Position numbers and translations under genes: made by a program | Notes under the pieces: model-generated | The model's database searches: none | What the model saw: only the letters and a program-made list of their open reading frames with translations | What the model was told of the DNA's origin: nothing | Assembly: GCA_964646035.1 (NCBI GenBank) | Contig: CAZYDJ010000045.1 | Location: 1 to 17,660, forward strand | Direction: 5' to 3' | DNA from: CAYLMM01 sp964646035 | GTDB lineage: Bacteria; Krumholzibacteriota; Krumholzibacteriia; LZORAL124-64-63 | DNA length: 17,660 nt | Part shown: positions 1-7,114 of the stretch, piece by piece | Numbering within the stretch: the stretch's first letter is position 1 | Layout: each line of letters starts with the position of its first letter

Positions 1-58
1 ACATGTCATAACTGTAAATAACTTCACCAGTTTCTGGATCAAGTTCAGCTGTTAACAG
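1..58. other. AT-rich foreign-looking contig edge, probable chimeric join
   Basis: Composition changes sharply from AT-rich before about base 58 to the GC-rich, GC3-biased DNA of the rest of the window. Read on the minus strand, this stretch is an open frame containing LTAELDPETGEVIYSYDM, which looks like real coding sequence but unlike any neighbour. The transporter frame that follows is closed by TAA at 53-55, so the stretch cannot be the 5' part of that gene. The simplest reading is a chimeric read or misassembled contig end; a real rearrangement is less likely. I do not recognise the encoded protein. Confidence 0.6.
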
Positions 59-571
59 GTGCCCCGGGAATATTCGAACCTGATCGACGCCGCGGCCGGC
101 GGCGCCTCGGTGGGCCTGAAACTGGCCGCCAACGTGGGCGCCATGCTGCTGGCGTTCGTCGCCCTGGTGGCCATGATCAACTACGGCCTGGGATTCCTGA
201 ACACGTCGCTGCAGCAGATCTTCGGCTGGATCTTCGCCCCCCTGTCCTGGACGATGGGAGTGCCCTGGTCCGAGGCGCAGACCTTCGGCAACCTGCTCGG
301 GACCAAGATCGCCGTCAACGAGTTCCTGGGCTATATCGAATTGCAGAAGGCGGCCGTCAGCGGCGCCCTCAGCCCCCGCAGCGTGATCATCGCCACCTAC
401 GCGCTCTGCGGCTTCGCCAACTTCTCGAGCATAGCCATCCAGATCGGCGGCATCGGCGGCATCGCTCCCGAGCGCCGCGGCGACGTGGCGCGTTTCGGCC
501 TGAAGGCGATGTTCGGCGGCGCGCTGGCTTCCTGGCTGACCGCCACCATAGCCGGTTTTCTCACCGCCTGA
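59..571 (+). CDS. Concentrative nucleoside transporter, C-terminal fragment (NupC/CNT family)
   Basis: This is the C-terminal membrane part of a CNT-family symporter, which takes up nucleosides across the inner membrane with Na+ or H+. The visible 170 residues contain CNT-type segments: SNLIDAAAGGASVGLKLA, a hydrophobic helix near residues 25-45, the loop PLSWTMGVPWSEAQ, the TKIAVNEFLGYIELQK region, CGFANFSSIAIQIGG and the terminal RFGLKAMFGGALASWLTA helix. E. coli NupC has closely comparable motifs (WVMGVPSSEA, NEFVAMMDLQ, FANFSSIGI). Full CNT proteins are about 400 residues, so the N-terminal half is missing. The GTG at 59 is only the first codon after the join, not a true start; TAA at 53-55 closes the frame upstream. 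It is followed 24 bases later by the thioesterase gene. Family assignment is firm; substrate is not resolved. Confidence 0.85.
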   Translation: MPREYSNLIDAAAGGASVGLKLAANVGAMLLAFVALVAMINYGLGFLNTSLQQIFGWIFAPLSWTMGVPWSEAQTFGNLLGTKIAVNEFLGYIELQKAAVSGALSPRSVIIATYALCGFANFSSIAIQIGGIGGIAPERRGDVARFGLKAMFGGALASWLTATIAGFLTA

Positions 572-595
572 GTCGCCGGCCGCGAGAGGAATACC

Positions 596-1033
596 ATGCC
601 CAGGCTGCAGCTAGGCCCCTTGGCCGAATACCGGTTCAGCACCCTGATCGCGGTCCGTACGACCGACGTCAACTACGGCGGCCATCTCGGCAACGACACC
701 CTGCTGTCGCTGATCCACGAGGCGCGGGTGGCTTTTCTGGCGTCTCTCGGCCTGAGCGAGGTGGACTGCGGCGGCGTCCCGTTGATCATGGGCGACACGG
801 CTGTCGTATATCGCGGCGAAGCCTTCGCCGGCGACCGGTTGCTGTTCGAGGTCTCCGCCGGCGAGATCGCCCGCACCGGCTTCCGCCTCTTCTTCCGGGT
901 GACCCGGCCCGCCGATTCGGCCGACATCGCCCTGGTCGAGAACGGGATGATCACGTTCGACTACGAATCGCGGCGGATCAGGCCGTTGCCCGCGACGGCA
1001 GCAGCCGCCCTCTCCGAAAGTGAAGCGTCATGA
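596..1033 (+). CDS. Hotdog-fold acyl-CoA thioesterase (4-hydroxybenzoyl-CoA thioesterase/YbgC-like)
   Basis: A 145-residue cytoplasmic single hotdog-domain protein of the usual family length. Residues about 15-45 contain RTTDVNYGGHLGNDTLLSLIHEA, which fits the active-site signature of 4HBT/YbgC thioesterases (Asp followed by a Gly-His turn and the central helix). A beta-rich half follows (VVYRGEAFAGDRLLFEVS, FRLFFRVTRP, ENGMITFDYESRRIRPLP). Members hydrolyse acyl-CoA or acyl-ACP thioesters; the acyl group cannot be read from sequence. The ATG has AGAGGA just upstream. Its stop overlaps the start of the next gene as ATGA at 1030-1033, which implies translational coupling with the rRNA methyltransferase. 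Confidence 0.82.
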   Translation: MPRLQLGPLAEYRFSTLIAVRTTDVNYGGHLGNDTLLSLIHEARVAFLASLGLSEVDCGGVPLIMGDTAVVYRGEAFAGDRLLFEVSAGEIARTGFRLFFRVTRPADSADIALVENGMITFDYESRRIRPLPATAAAALSESEAS

Positions 1034-1866
1034 GCGACATCCTGCGGATCACCAGCATGCAGAACCCGCAGGTCAAGCATCTGGTCAAGCTGCGCGACCG
1101 CCGCGTCCGCGATTCCGAGGGATTGACCATCATCGAGGAGCCGCGGGTCATCCGCCGCGCCAGGCACAAGAGCTATCCCTTCCACACGGTGTATTTCTGC
1201 CCCGAACAGCTCTTCAGCGGGGAAGCGGCCGACCTGGAGCTGCTGGCCGAGCTGCGGCGGGACGCCGAGGCCGGCAAGTGGGATCTGGTCGAGCTGGCGC
1301 CCCACGTGATGAGCAAGGTCTCGTATCGGGATCAGCCGGCCGGGATGCTGGTGATGGCGCCGCAGTCCCGCTCGACGCTCGCCGATCTGAAACTGCCGGC
1401 CGCCCCCCTGCTGGTGATCCTGGACGGGCTGCAGAAACCGGGAAATCTCGGCGGCATCCTGCGCACTGCGGACGCGGCCGCCGCGGACGCGGTCATCATC
1501 TGCGGATTGGGCACCGACATCTTCAACCCGAACGTGTTGCGCGCCTCCACCGGTGCGTTCTTCTCGGTGCCGACGGTCGAAACCGAGGCCGCGGAGGTGC
1601 GTCGATTCCTGCAGGAGCGGGGAATCAGGATCGTGGCCACGACTCCCGACGCGACCGAAGTCTATTCCGAAACCGATCTGAGCGGGCCCACCGCGCTGGT
1701 GATGGGCGCCGAAGACCGCGGGTTGGACGCAGCCTGGCTGGACCGGGACTTCGCCCTGGTGAAAATCCCGATGCAGGGCGAGGCCGATTCCCTGAACGTC
1801 GGCGTGGCGGCGGCCGTGGTCCTGTTCGAGGCCGTGCGTCAACGCGGCGCAACGGGAAAGGAATGA
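1030..1866 (+). CDS. TrmH/SpoU-family RNA 2'-O-ribose methyltransferase
   Basis: A 278-residue SAM-dependent RNA methyltransferase of the SPOUT (trefoil-knot) class, probably acting on 23S rRNA. The N-terminal third resembles the L30e-like substrate-binding domain (QNPQVKHLVKLRDRRVRDSE, then IIEEPRVIRRA). The catalytic domain carries the three SpoU motifs: motif 1 KPGNLGGILRTA near residues 135-147, motif 2 ALVMGAEDRGL near 222-232, and motif 3 IPMQGEADSLNVGVAAAVVL near 246-265. The start overlaps the thioesterase stop (ATGA). RlmB-like and TsnR-like proteins share these motifs, so the exact target nucleotide is not assigned. Confidence 0.9.
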   Translation: MSDILRITSMQNPQVKHLVKLRDRRVRDSEGLTIIEEPRVIRRARHKSYPFHTVYFCPEQLFSGEAADLELLAELRRDAEAGKWDLVELAPHVMSKVSYRDQPAGMLVMAPQSRSTLADLKLPAAPLLVILDGLQKPGNLGGILRTADAAAADAVIICGLGTDIFNPNVLRASTGAFFSVPTVETEAAEVRRFLQERGIRIVATTPDATEVYSETDLSGPTALVMGAEDRGLDAAWLDRDFALVKIPMQGEADSLNVGVAAAVVLFEAVRQRGATGKE

Positions 1867-1871
1867 TCGAG

Positions 1872-2411
1872 ATGAGAAAGACGATACCGACTGTCGCCCT
1901 GCTGGTAGCCGCCGCTGTCCTGATCCCCTGCCGGGCCGCCGCCGAAATTGCTCCCGCCGAGGTCGGCGCCTTCAGCATCGTCAACAGCGTCACCCTGCCC
2001 TGCTCACCGCTGGAAGCCTACGACGCGATGACCGGAGACATCTCGGGCTGGTGGGATCATCATTTATCGGCCGAACCGGCCGCCCTGCTGATCGAGCCCC
2101 GCCCCGGCGGCGGTTTCCGGGAAGAATTCGGGGACGGCGAAGACGGCGTCCGCCATGCCGTCGTGATCCACGCCGACCGCGGCGTCCGCCTTACCATGGA
2201 GGGCCCCCTCGGTCTGAGCGGATTTGCAATCACAATGGTCACGACCTATGAATTCACCGCGGTCGGCGACGGCACCAAGGTGACCGTTACCGCCAATCTC
2301 TCCGGCCAGATCGAGCCGGGCTGGGACGAGGCGGTGGACCGCACCTGGCGTCATTTCCTGAACGACCGTCTGCTGCCCTACGTAAAGGGCGGGTTCGTCC
2401 CGCTGGACTAG
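1872..2411 (+). CDS. Secreted START-like (SRPBCC/AHSA1-type) protein
   Basis: About 179 residues, beginning with a Sec-type signal peptide (MRKTIPTVALLVAAAVLIPC followed by an AAAE-type cleavage region). The mature part fits a small SRPBCC helix-grip domain: VNSVTLPCSPLEAYDAMTGD, a WW-containing turn (SGWWDHHLS), PRPGGGFREEF, VTTYEFTAVGDGTKVTVTA, and a long C-terminal helix ending VDRTWRHFLNDRLLPYVKGG. Such domains bind hydrophobic ligands or act as chaperone-like regulators; no specific ligand can be named. Two ATGs are possible. The one at 1863 overlaps the previous stop but sits directly against the AAAGGA; the one at 1872 has GGGAAAGGA about nine bases upstream and gives a cleaner signal peptide, so I chose 1872. 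Confidence 0.75.
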   Translation: MRKTIPTVALLVAAAVLIPCRAAAEIAPAEVGAFSIVNSVTLPCSPLEAYDAMTGDISGWWDHHLSAEPAALLIEPRPGGGFREEFGDGEDGVRHAVVIHADRGVRLTMEGPLGLSGFAITMVTTYEFTAVGDGTKVTVTANLSGQIEPGWDEAVDRTWRHFLNDRLLPYVKGGFVPLD

Positions 2412-2425
2412 AGAGGATCCCGGCG

Positions 2426-3133
2426 ATGTTCGATTTAGAGACCGGAGAATTATTGCTGCGCCTGTGCGCCGCAGCCATGCTCGGAGGCCTGGTCGGCCTC
2501 GAACGCGACGTACACGGACGAGCCGCCGGACTGCGGACCCATATGCTGGTGGCAATGGGAGCCGGCCTGTTCATGATCCTATCCGAATTGGTGGCCGCCC
2601 ACGGCAACGCGGCCATCGCCGGCGACGGTATCGGTCGTTACGCCGATCCGGGACGCATCGCCGCCCAGGTCGTCACCGGCATCGGTTTCCTGGGCGCGGG
2701 AACGATCATCAAGGAAGGGTTCACCATCCGCGGCCTGACCACCGCGGCCACGCTCTGGGTCGTGGCCGCAATCGGCCTGGCCGCAGGCGCCGGCGAATTC
2801 GTCCTGGCCGCCGGAGGCACGGCCCTGGCGATCCTGGGATTGATGCTGCTGAGCTACGCCGAGCGCGGATATCGCAAGGACGCCTACCGTATCCTCCGGA
2901 TCGAAACCGATATCGACATCGACCCGTCGCTGATCGTCAACGCGGTCAAGAGCAAACGCGTGCGCATCATCTTCTACGACATGGACCGGGACTACGAAAC
3001 CGGGCGGATGACGGTGAACCTCTCGCTGCGCCTGCATCACAGGGGGACCACCGACAAGCTCAGCCATCTGCTGATCAAGCATCTGGTCGATGCCGGCATC
3101 CCCCTGAAGACCGTCGGTTGGCATCATCCCTGA
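2426..3133 (+). CDS. MgtC/SapB-family membrane protein
   Basis: A 235-residue inner-membrane protein. The N-terminal half has MgtC hallmarks: LLLRLCAAAMLGGLVGLERD followed by GRAAGLRTHMLVAMGAGLF, then the most conserved stretch, AAQVVTGIGFLGAGTIIKEG and IRGLTTAATLWVVAAIGLA, and a further helix near residues 130-150. The rest, about 155-235, is a soluble domain resembling the C-terminal ACT-like domain of MgtC (ILRIETDIDIDPSLIVNAV, MTVNLSLRLHHRG). MgtC proteins are linked to growth at low Mg2+ and to inhibition of F-type ATP synthase, but many distant homologues are uncharacterised. It lies 14 bases after the START-like gene with GAGAGGA ahead of the ATG. Confidence 0.88.
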   Translation: MFDLETGELLLRLCAAAMLGGLVGLERDVHGRAAGLRTHMLVAMGAGLFMILSELVAAHGNAAIAGDGIGRYADPGRIAAQVVTGIGFLGAGTIIKEGFTIRGLTTAATLWVVAAIGLAAGAGEFVLAAGGTALAILGLMLLSYAERGYRKDAYRILRIETDIDIDPSLIVNAVKSKRVRIIFYDMDRDYETGRMTVNLSLRLHHRGTTDKLSHLLIKHLVDAGIPLKTVGWHHP

Positions 3134-3172
3134 GAGCCGCTTCGCCGCCGGGGCGCGATCGAAGGAGTCGGC

Positions 3173-3640
3173 ATGGCTGAAGATATCCGGATCGGGATCC
3201 GCCTCGGCGCCGAGTCGGACGCGCCGCGGATCGCCGCCTTCAACGGCTCGGTGGCCCGCGAGACCGAAGGCCGCGAAATCCCCGCGGACCTGCTTCTCGA
3301 AGGCGTCGTCAACCTGATCCGGCGCCCGCAATACGGCTTCTACCTGGTGGCTGCGATCGCAGACCGCATCGTGGCTTCGCTGATGGTCACGACCGAATGG
3401 AGCGACTGGAGCAACGGCTTCTACTGGTGGCTGCAAAGCGTCTACGTCGTTCCCGAAATGCGGGGCCGGGGAATCCTGCGCCTGATGTACGAGCACGTCG
3501 GGACGATGGCCGCCGCCGGCGGCGACGTTCGCGGACTGCGGCTCTACGTGGACCGGGAAAACGACACCGCGATCGGCGCCTACCGCCGGTTGGGCATGCA
3601 GGAGACCGAGTACCGCATTTTCGAGGATATCCACGACTGA
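3173..3640 (+). CDS. GNAT-family N-acetyltransferase
   Basis: A 155-residue single-domain acetyltransferase. It begins with the usual first strand and helix (IRLGAESDAPRIAAFN). The acetyl-CoA binding motif A is clear at about residues 98-116 (VYVVPEMRGRGILRLMYEHV, with the R-G-R-G pyrophosphate loop). It ends with the typical motif B (LYVDRENDTAIGAYRRLGMQ, then TEYRIFE). The family transfers an acetyl group from acetyl-CoA to an amine on a small molecule, peptide or protein; the acceptor is unknown. AAGGAG lies about six bases before the ATG. It follows the mgtC-like gene by 39 bases on the same strand. Confidence 0.85.
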   Translation: MAEDIRIGIRLGAESDAPRIAAFNGSVARETEGREIPADLLLEGVVNLIRRPQYGFYLVAAIADRIVASLMVTTEWSDWSNGFYWWLQSVYVVPEMRGRGILRLMYEHVGTMAAAGGDVRGLRLYVDRENDTAIGAYRRLGMQETEYRIFEDIHD

Positions 3641-3667
3641 CAGCTCCGTCACGGCGCCGAGGTGGTC

Positions 3668-4207
3668 ATGGGACGCAACATCGAGATCAAGGCCCGGACA
3701 GCCGATCCGAAGCGTTTGCACAGCCTGGCGTCGGCGGCCGCCGACGGTCCGGCCGTGCTGATCGAGCAGCACGACACCTTCTACAACACATCGCGCGGCA
3801 GATTGAAGCTGCGCCGCCAGAACGGTCGTCCGGCCGAGTTGATCTGGTACCTGCGCCCCGACTCCCGCGACCCCGTCCCCTCCGATTACAGCATCGCGAT
3901 AGTTTCCGATCCCGGATCGGTCGACCGGGCCCTGGCAGCCGCCCGCGGACGGCGGGGAGTCGTGGCCAAGCGCCGCAGCCTCCTTCTCAGCGGGCGCACG
4001 CGCATCCATCTGGACGAAGTGGAAGGCCTGGGCCATTTCCTCGAACTCGAAGTCGTGCTGGAACCCGGCGAAAGCCTGGAATCCGGGCTTATCGAGGCCG
4101 AAAGGCTGATGGCGAGGCTGGAGATCGAGGAATCGGATCTGCTCGAAGAAGCATATATCGATCTTCTGGTCGCGGCCGATTCGGCCGGAGCCGCCCGCGG
4201 CAGCTGA
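3668..4207 (+). CDS. CYTH-domain protein (class IV adenylate cyclase-like/CyaB-related)
   Basis: A 179-residue protein made of one CYTH triphosphate-tunnel domain. It starts GRNIEIKAR, the form of the ExExK strand seen in the CyaB-related subgroup. Further charged tunnel strands follow: HDTFYNTSRGRLKLRRQ, ELIWYLRP, VAKRRSLLLSGRTRIHLDEV and LGHFLELEVVL. Family members hydrolyse or cyclise triphosphate substrates with divalent metals; this subgroup is mostly uncharacterised, so adenylate cyclase activity is not claimed. A GTG at 3662 is in frame, but GAGGTGG at 3658-3664 sits at ribosome-binding distance before the ATG at 3668, so I chose that. It is the last gene of the first + strand run. Confidence 0.82.
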   Translation: MGRNIEIKARTADPKRLHSLASAAADGPAVLIEQHDTFYNTSRGRLKLRRQNGRPAELIWYLRPDSRDPVPSDYSIAIVSDPGSVDRALAAARGRRGVVAKRRSLLLSGRTRIHLDEVEGLGHFLELEVVLEPGESLESGLIEAERLMARLEIEESDLLEEAYIDLLVAADSAGAARGS

Positions 4208-4227
4208 AAATCAACTGGACTTGCCGC

Positions 4228-4256
4228 TTGCCGTATCCATGAATTACCTACATTTT
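4228..4256 (+). promoter_or_regulatory. Weak candidate promoter for rubrerythrin
   Basis: TTGCCG (4228-4233) and CATTTT (4251-4256) are separated by 17 bases in an AT-richer gap between the CYTH and rubrerythrin genes. Each hexamer matches the sigma70 consensus at about four of six positions. The distal arms ATCAAC (4210-4215) and GTTGAT (4261-4266) flank it. This is suggestive only. Confidence 0.3.
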
Positions 4257-4308
4257 TCAGGTTGATCAGCTTGTCCGCTCGGTAAAGATCCAAATCGGAG
4301 GGAATTCC

Positions 4309-4812
4309 ATGCGCGTCATGACCCGTGAGAATCTGCTGGCCGCATTCGCCGGCGAGAGCCAGGCCCACATGAAATACGCCATCTTCGCCGACCAGGCCGA
4401 CAAGGACGGATTCCCCGAGGTGGCCCGTCTGTTCCGTGCGATCAGCTATGCCGAGCGCGTTCACGCCGAGAACCATCTGCGCCAGCTCGGCGGCATCGAG
4501 AAGACGGCCGAGAATCTGGTCGGCGCCAAGGGCGGCGAGGATCACGAAGTCGACGAGATGTACCCGGCCTTCGAAGCGGTGGCCGAGTTGCAGCAGGAAA
4601 AAGGCGCCCTGCGCAGCATCCGCTACGCCCTGGAGGCCGAGAAGATCCATTCCGAGATGTACGGTGACGCTCACGCCGCGGTAACCGCCGGCGACGACAT
4701 CCCGGCCGCCGCGGTCCGTGTCTGCCCCGTCTGCGGGCACACTGTCATCGGGGACGCGCCGGACAAATGCCCGGTCTGCAACGTTCCGCGCGATAAATAC
4801 CGTGAATTCTAG
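4309..4812 (+). CDS. Rubrerythrin
   Basis: A 167-residue two-domain non-heme iron protein that reduces hydrogen peroxide in anaerobes and microaerophiles. The N-terminal ferritin-like four-helix domain carries the diiron ligands in the expected patterns: Glu16 (AGESQAHMKY), Glu49 and His52 (YAERVHAENH), and a second pair in AELQQEKGALRSIRYALEAE followed by KIHSEMY. The C-terminal rubredoxin-like domain has the four Cys ligands Cys139/Cys142 and Cys154/Cys157 (CPVCGHTVIGDAPDKCPVCN). GGAGG at 4297-4301 lies about seven bases before the ATG. It stands alone between the upstream gene run and the malic enzyme promoter. A peroxide-responsive regulator would be expected, but I see no clear operator. 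Confidence 0.95.
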   Translation: MRVMTRENLLAAFAGESQAHMKYAIFADQADKDGFPEVARLFRAISYAERVHAENHLRQLGGIEKTAENLVGAKGGEDHEVDEMYPAFEAVAELQQEKGALRSIRYALEAEKIHSEMYGDAHAAVTAGDDIPAAAVRVCPVCGHTVIGDAPDKCPVCNVPRDKYREF

Positions 4813-4861
4813 AGCCTGGATGAAGAGGCCGGCCGGGTCACGTCCGGTCGGTCCGTAGTTC

Positions 4862-4890
4862 TTGAGAACAATCAATCACTCTCGTATACT
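4862..4890 (+). promoter_or_regulatory. Sigma70-type promoter of the malic enzyme gene
   Basis: TTGAGA (4862-4867) and TATACT (4885-4890) are separated by exactly 17 bases. Each matches the consensus at four or more of six positions, and the element stands in a local AT-rich patch. Transcription would start near 4897, leaving a leader of roughly 130 bases before the ATG at 5026. This is the best sigma70-like promoter in the window. Confidence 0.65.
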
Positions 4891-4894
4891 CGGC

Positions 4895-5011
4895 CTTCGC
4901 CCCGGCGGCGTCCGAGCGCCGGGAGACCCCGGCGAAGCGACGGCTTCAGCCGACAGCGCCTCGCCGGGGAAATGCGGAGGCGCCAAACCCGTCTCCCCTG
5001 GAACTTCCAGG
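4895..5011 (+). promoter_or_regulatory. Hairpin-rich 5' leader of the malic enzyme mRNA
   Basis: By eye the leader folds into consecutive stems. CTTCGCC (4895-4901) pairs with GGCGAAG (4931-4937) and encloses CCGGCG (4902-4907)/CGCCGG (4917-4922). CGGC (4941-4944) pairs with GCCG (4949-4952). GCGCCTC (4956-4962) pairs with GAGGCGC (4977-4983). CCTGGA (4997-5002) pairs with TCCAGG (5006-5011), ending just before the ribosome binding site AAGGAG at 5013-5018. I do not recognise a known riboswitch class; some pairing is expected by chance in GC-rich DNA. Confidence 0.35.
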
Positions 5012-5025
5012 AAAGGAGCACCAAG

Positions 5026-6684
5026 ATGTCCGGATCAAAGCCGGCCCCTGCTCATTACAAGCCCGTCAACAAGATGGAGTACCTTCACGATCCCATCCTG
5101 AACAAGGGCACCTGCTTCACCGAAGCGGAAAGAGACAAGCTGGGACTGCGTGGTTTGCTTCCCCCCCGCATCAACACCCCCGACGAACAGGCCCAGCGGG
5201 CCTACAACAACTTCTGCAGCAAGTCCAGCGACATCGAAAAGTTCATCTTCATGGCCGGCCTCCAGGAAAGAAACGAGACCCTCTACTTCAGGCTGGTGAT
5301 GGATCACATCATCGAGATGATGCCCATCATCTACACCCCCACCGTGGGGCAGGCCTGTCAGGAATACGGTCAGATCTTCCGCCATCCGCGCGGTCTGTTC
5401 ATCACCGCCACCGACAAGGGGAAATTCGCCGACATCCTGCGCAACTGGCCGCATAAGGACGTCCGCGTGATCGTCGTCACCGACGGCGAGCGGATCCTCG
5501 GCCTGGGCGATCTCGGGGCTGACGGCATGGGCATCCCGGTGGGCAAGCTGAACCTCTACACCGCATGCTCAGGGGTCCATCCCGAATTCTGCCTGCCGAT
5601 CACCCTCGACTTCGGCACCAATAACGGCGCGTTGCTCAGCGACCCGCTCTACATCGGTGTCCAGAAGGAACGCATCCGCGGCCAGGAATACGACGATCTG
5701 ATCGAGGAATTCGTTCAGGCCGTGCAGGAGGTCTATCCCAACTGCCTGCTGCAGTGGGAGGACTTCGCCAACATCAACGCCTTCCGCCTGCTGCAGAACT
5801 ACCGCGACCGGATCTGCACCTTCGACGACGACATCCAGGGCACCGGCTCGGTGGCGTTGTCCGGGCTCTATTCGGCCATGCGCATGACCGGCGGCAAGCT
5901 GACCAACCAGAAGATCCTGTTCCTCGGCGCCGGCGAGGCCGGCATCGGCATCGCCGACATCATCTGCTCGGCGATGGTCGACGAGGGACTGACCCGCGAA
6001 GAGGCCCGCGCCCGCTGCTGGTTCGTGGATTCGAAGGGGTTGGTCGTCAAGGGGCGGTCCGGGAAGCTGGCCGAGCACAAGGTGAACTACGCGCATGAGC
6101 ATCCCGAGGTGCCGGACCTGAAGTCGGCGGTCGAGGATCTGCAGCCCACGGCCCTGTTCGGCTGCTCGGGCATGCCGCAGACGTTTACCCGGGAGATCGT
6201 CGAGATGATGGGCCGTTTCAACGAACGCCCGATCGTCTTCGCGCTTTCGAACCCGACCTCCAAGGCCGAGTGCACCGCCGAGCAGGCCTATCGCTGGACC
6301 GGCGGCCGCGCCATTTTCGCCAGCGGCAGCCCGTTCGACCCTGTCGAGATCGAGGGCAAGAAGCTCTGCCCCGGGCAGGGCAACAACGCCTACATCTTCC
6401 CCGGAGTCGGCCTGGGCGTGATCGCCACCGAGGCTTCCCGCGTCACCGACGAGATGTTCTTCGCCGCCGCCAAGGAACTGGCCCAGCTGGTTTCCGAGGA
6501 TGATCTGAAACACGGTTGCTGCTACCCGCCGCTGACCAGCATCCGCGAGGTTTCGGTGAATATCGCCATGGCGGTTGCCGAGATGGCCTACGACCGCGGC
6601 CTGGCCCGGGCGCCGCGCCCGGACGATCTCAAGGCCCATATCCTCTCGATGATGTACCAGCCCGAGTATAAGGATATTATCTAG
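5026..6684 (+). CDS. NAD-type malic enzyme (malate dehydrogenase, oxaloacetate-decarboxylating)
   Basis: A 552-residue cytosolic enzyme converting malate to pyruvate, CO2 and NAD(P)H. It belongs to the long malic enzyme class, close in length to E. coli MaeA and the eukaryotic enzymes. The catalytic Tyr is Tyr103 in IIYTPTVGQACQEYG and the catalytic Lys is Lys174 in GMGIPVGKLNLYTACSG; their spacing equals that of Tyr112/Lys183 in the human enzyme. The metal ligands lie in FDDDIQGTG (about 266-274). A Rossmann loop is LFLGAGEAGIG near 297-307, and FALSNPTSKAECTAEQAY and PGQGNNAYIFPG follow. The ATG at 5026 has AAGGAG seven bases upstream. The frame is open to an earlier ATG at 4972, but that lies in the structured leader and lacks a ribosome binding site. 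NAD versus NADP preference is inferred from the class only. Confidence 0.95.
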   Translation: MSGSKPAPAHYKPVNKMEYLHDPILNKGTCFTEAERDKLGLRGLLPPRINTPDEQAQRAYNNFCSKSSDIEKFIFMAGLQERNETLYFRLVMDHIIEMMPIIYTPTVGQACQEYGQIFRHPRGLFITATDKGKFADILRNWPHKDVRVIVVTDGERILGLGDLGADGMGIPVGKLNLYTACSGVHPEFCLPITLDFGTNNGALLSDPLYIGVQKERIRGQEYDDLIEEFVQAVQEVYPNCLLQWEDFANINAFRLLQNYRDRICTFDDDIQGTGSVALSGLYSAMRMTGGKLTNQKILFLGAGEAGIGIADIICSAMVDEGLTREEARARCWFVDSKGLVVKGRSGKLAEHKVNYAHEHPEVPDLKSAVEDLQPTALFGCSGMPQTFTREIVEMMGRFNERPIVFALSNPTSKAECTAEQAYRWTGGRAIFASGSPFDPVEIEGKKLCPGQGNNAYIFPGVGLGVIATEASRVTDEMFFAAAKELAQLVSEDDLKHGCCYPPLTSIREVSVNIAMAVAEMAYDRGLARAPRPDDLKAHILSMMYQPEYKDII

Positions 6685-6695
6685 ATTGCCTGAGC

Positions 6696-6729
6696 AAAGG
6701 CCGGACCCTGCAGGGTCCGGCCTTTTTTT
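6696..6729 (+). terminator. Intrinsic terminator after the malic enzyme gene
   Basis: A perfect inverted repeat lies 12 bases after the stop codon: the arm AAAGGCCGGACCC, loop TGCA, then the complementary arm running into a tract of seven T residues. It also separates this gene from the convergent minus-strand operon, whose last stop is at 6763. Confidence 0.92.
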
Positions 6730-6762
6730 CGTTCAGAGCAGAGGTGTCCCGAGGCAGCCAGG

Positions 6763-7101
6763 CTAGTGGTCGCAGAGATTGACCCCGGTGCGTAGGTCGT
6801 CCTCGAGCCAGGCGGTCACCAGTTCATCGGCCGTGGCGACCGCGGCTCCGACCTGGACCTGGATGCCGGCCTGCGCGAACAACGCCTGGGCCCGTGAACC
6901 CATGCCGCCGGCGATTATCATCCCGGCTCCCTGTTCGGCCAGCCAACGCGGCAGCACTCCCGGTTCATGGGCAGGCGGGGTCAGGCTGGTGGTGCCAACG
7001 ATCTGTTTCTGCGGGATGTCGACTTCGACCAGGGCGAATTCCTCGCAATGACCGAAGTGGGCCGACAGCCTGCCTCCCGCCAAGGGAACTGCTATCTTCA
7101 T
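6763..7101 (-). CDS. NifX/NifB-type metal-cluster-binding family protein (third copy of the Orp-like operon)
   Basis: A 112-residue protein of the dinitrogenase iron-molybdenum cofactor biosynthesis family (NifX/NifB C-terminal fold, COG1433-like). It starts MKIAVPLAGGRLSAHFGHCEEFALVEVD and has the typical HEPGVLPRWLAEQGAGMII then AGGMGSRAQALF core. It ends in NLCDH, a C-terminus common in small ORP/NifX-like proteins of anaerobes. Family members bind Mo- or Fe-containing clusters; the orange protein of Desulfovibrio gigas belongs here. The ATG at 7101 has GGAAGGAGA just upstream; an in-frame upstream extension to 7200 overlaps the ATPase gene and is not needed. It is the last gene of the operon, 13 bases after the second ATPase. 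No nitrogenase genes are present, so nitrogen fixation is not implied. Confidence 0.85.
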   Translation of the reverse strand: MKIAVPLAGGRLSAHFGHCEEFALVEVDIPQKQIVGTTSLTPPAHEPGVLPRWLAEQGAGMIIAGGMGSRAQALFAQAGIQVQVGAAVATADELVTAWLEDDLRTGVNLCDH

Positions 7102-7114
7102 CGGTTCTCCTTCC

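Noticed and set aside
3668..3700. Apparent loss of the CYTH ExExK motif (EIKAR)
   Set aside because: From memory, EIKAR is normal in this CyaB-related subgroup, and the other tunnel strands are intact.
4972..5025. Extended N-terminus of malic enzyme from ATG 4972
   Set aside because: It lacks a ribosome binding site, lies within the hairpin-rich leader, and the added residues do not resemble malic enzymes.
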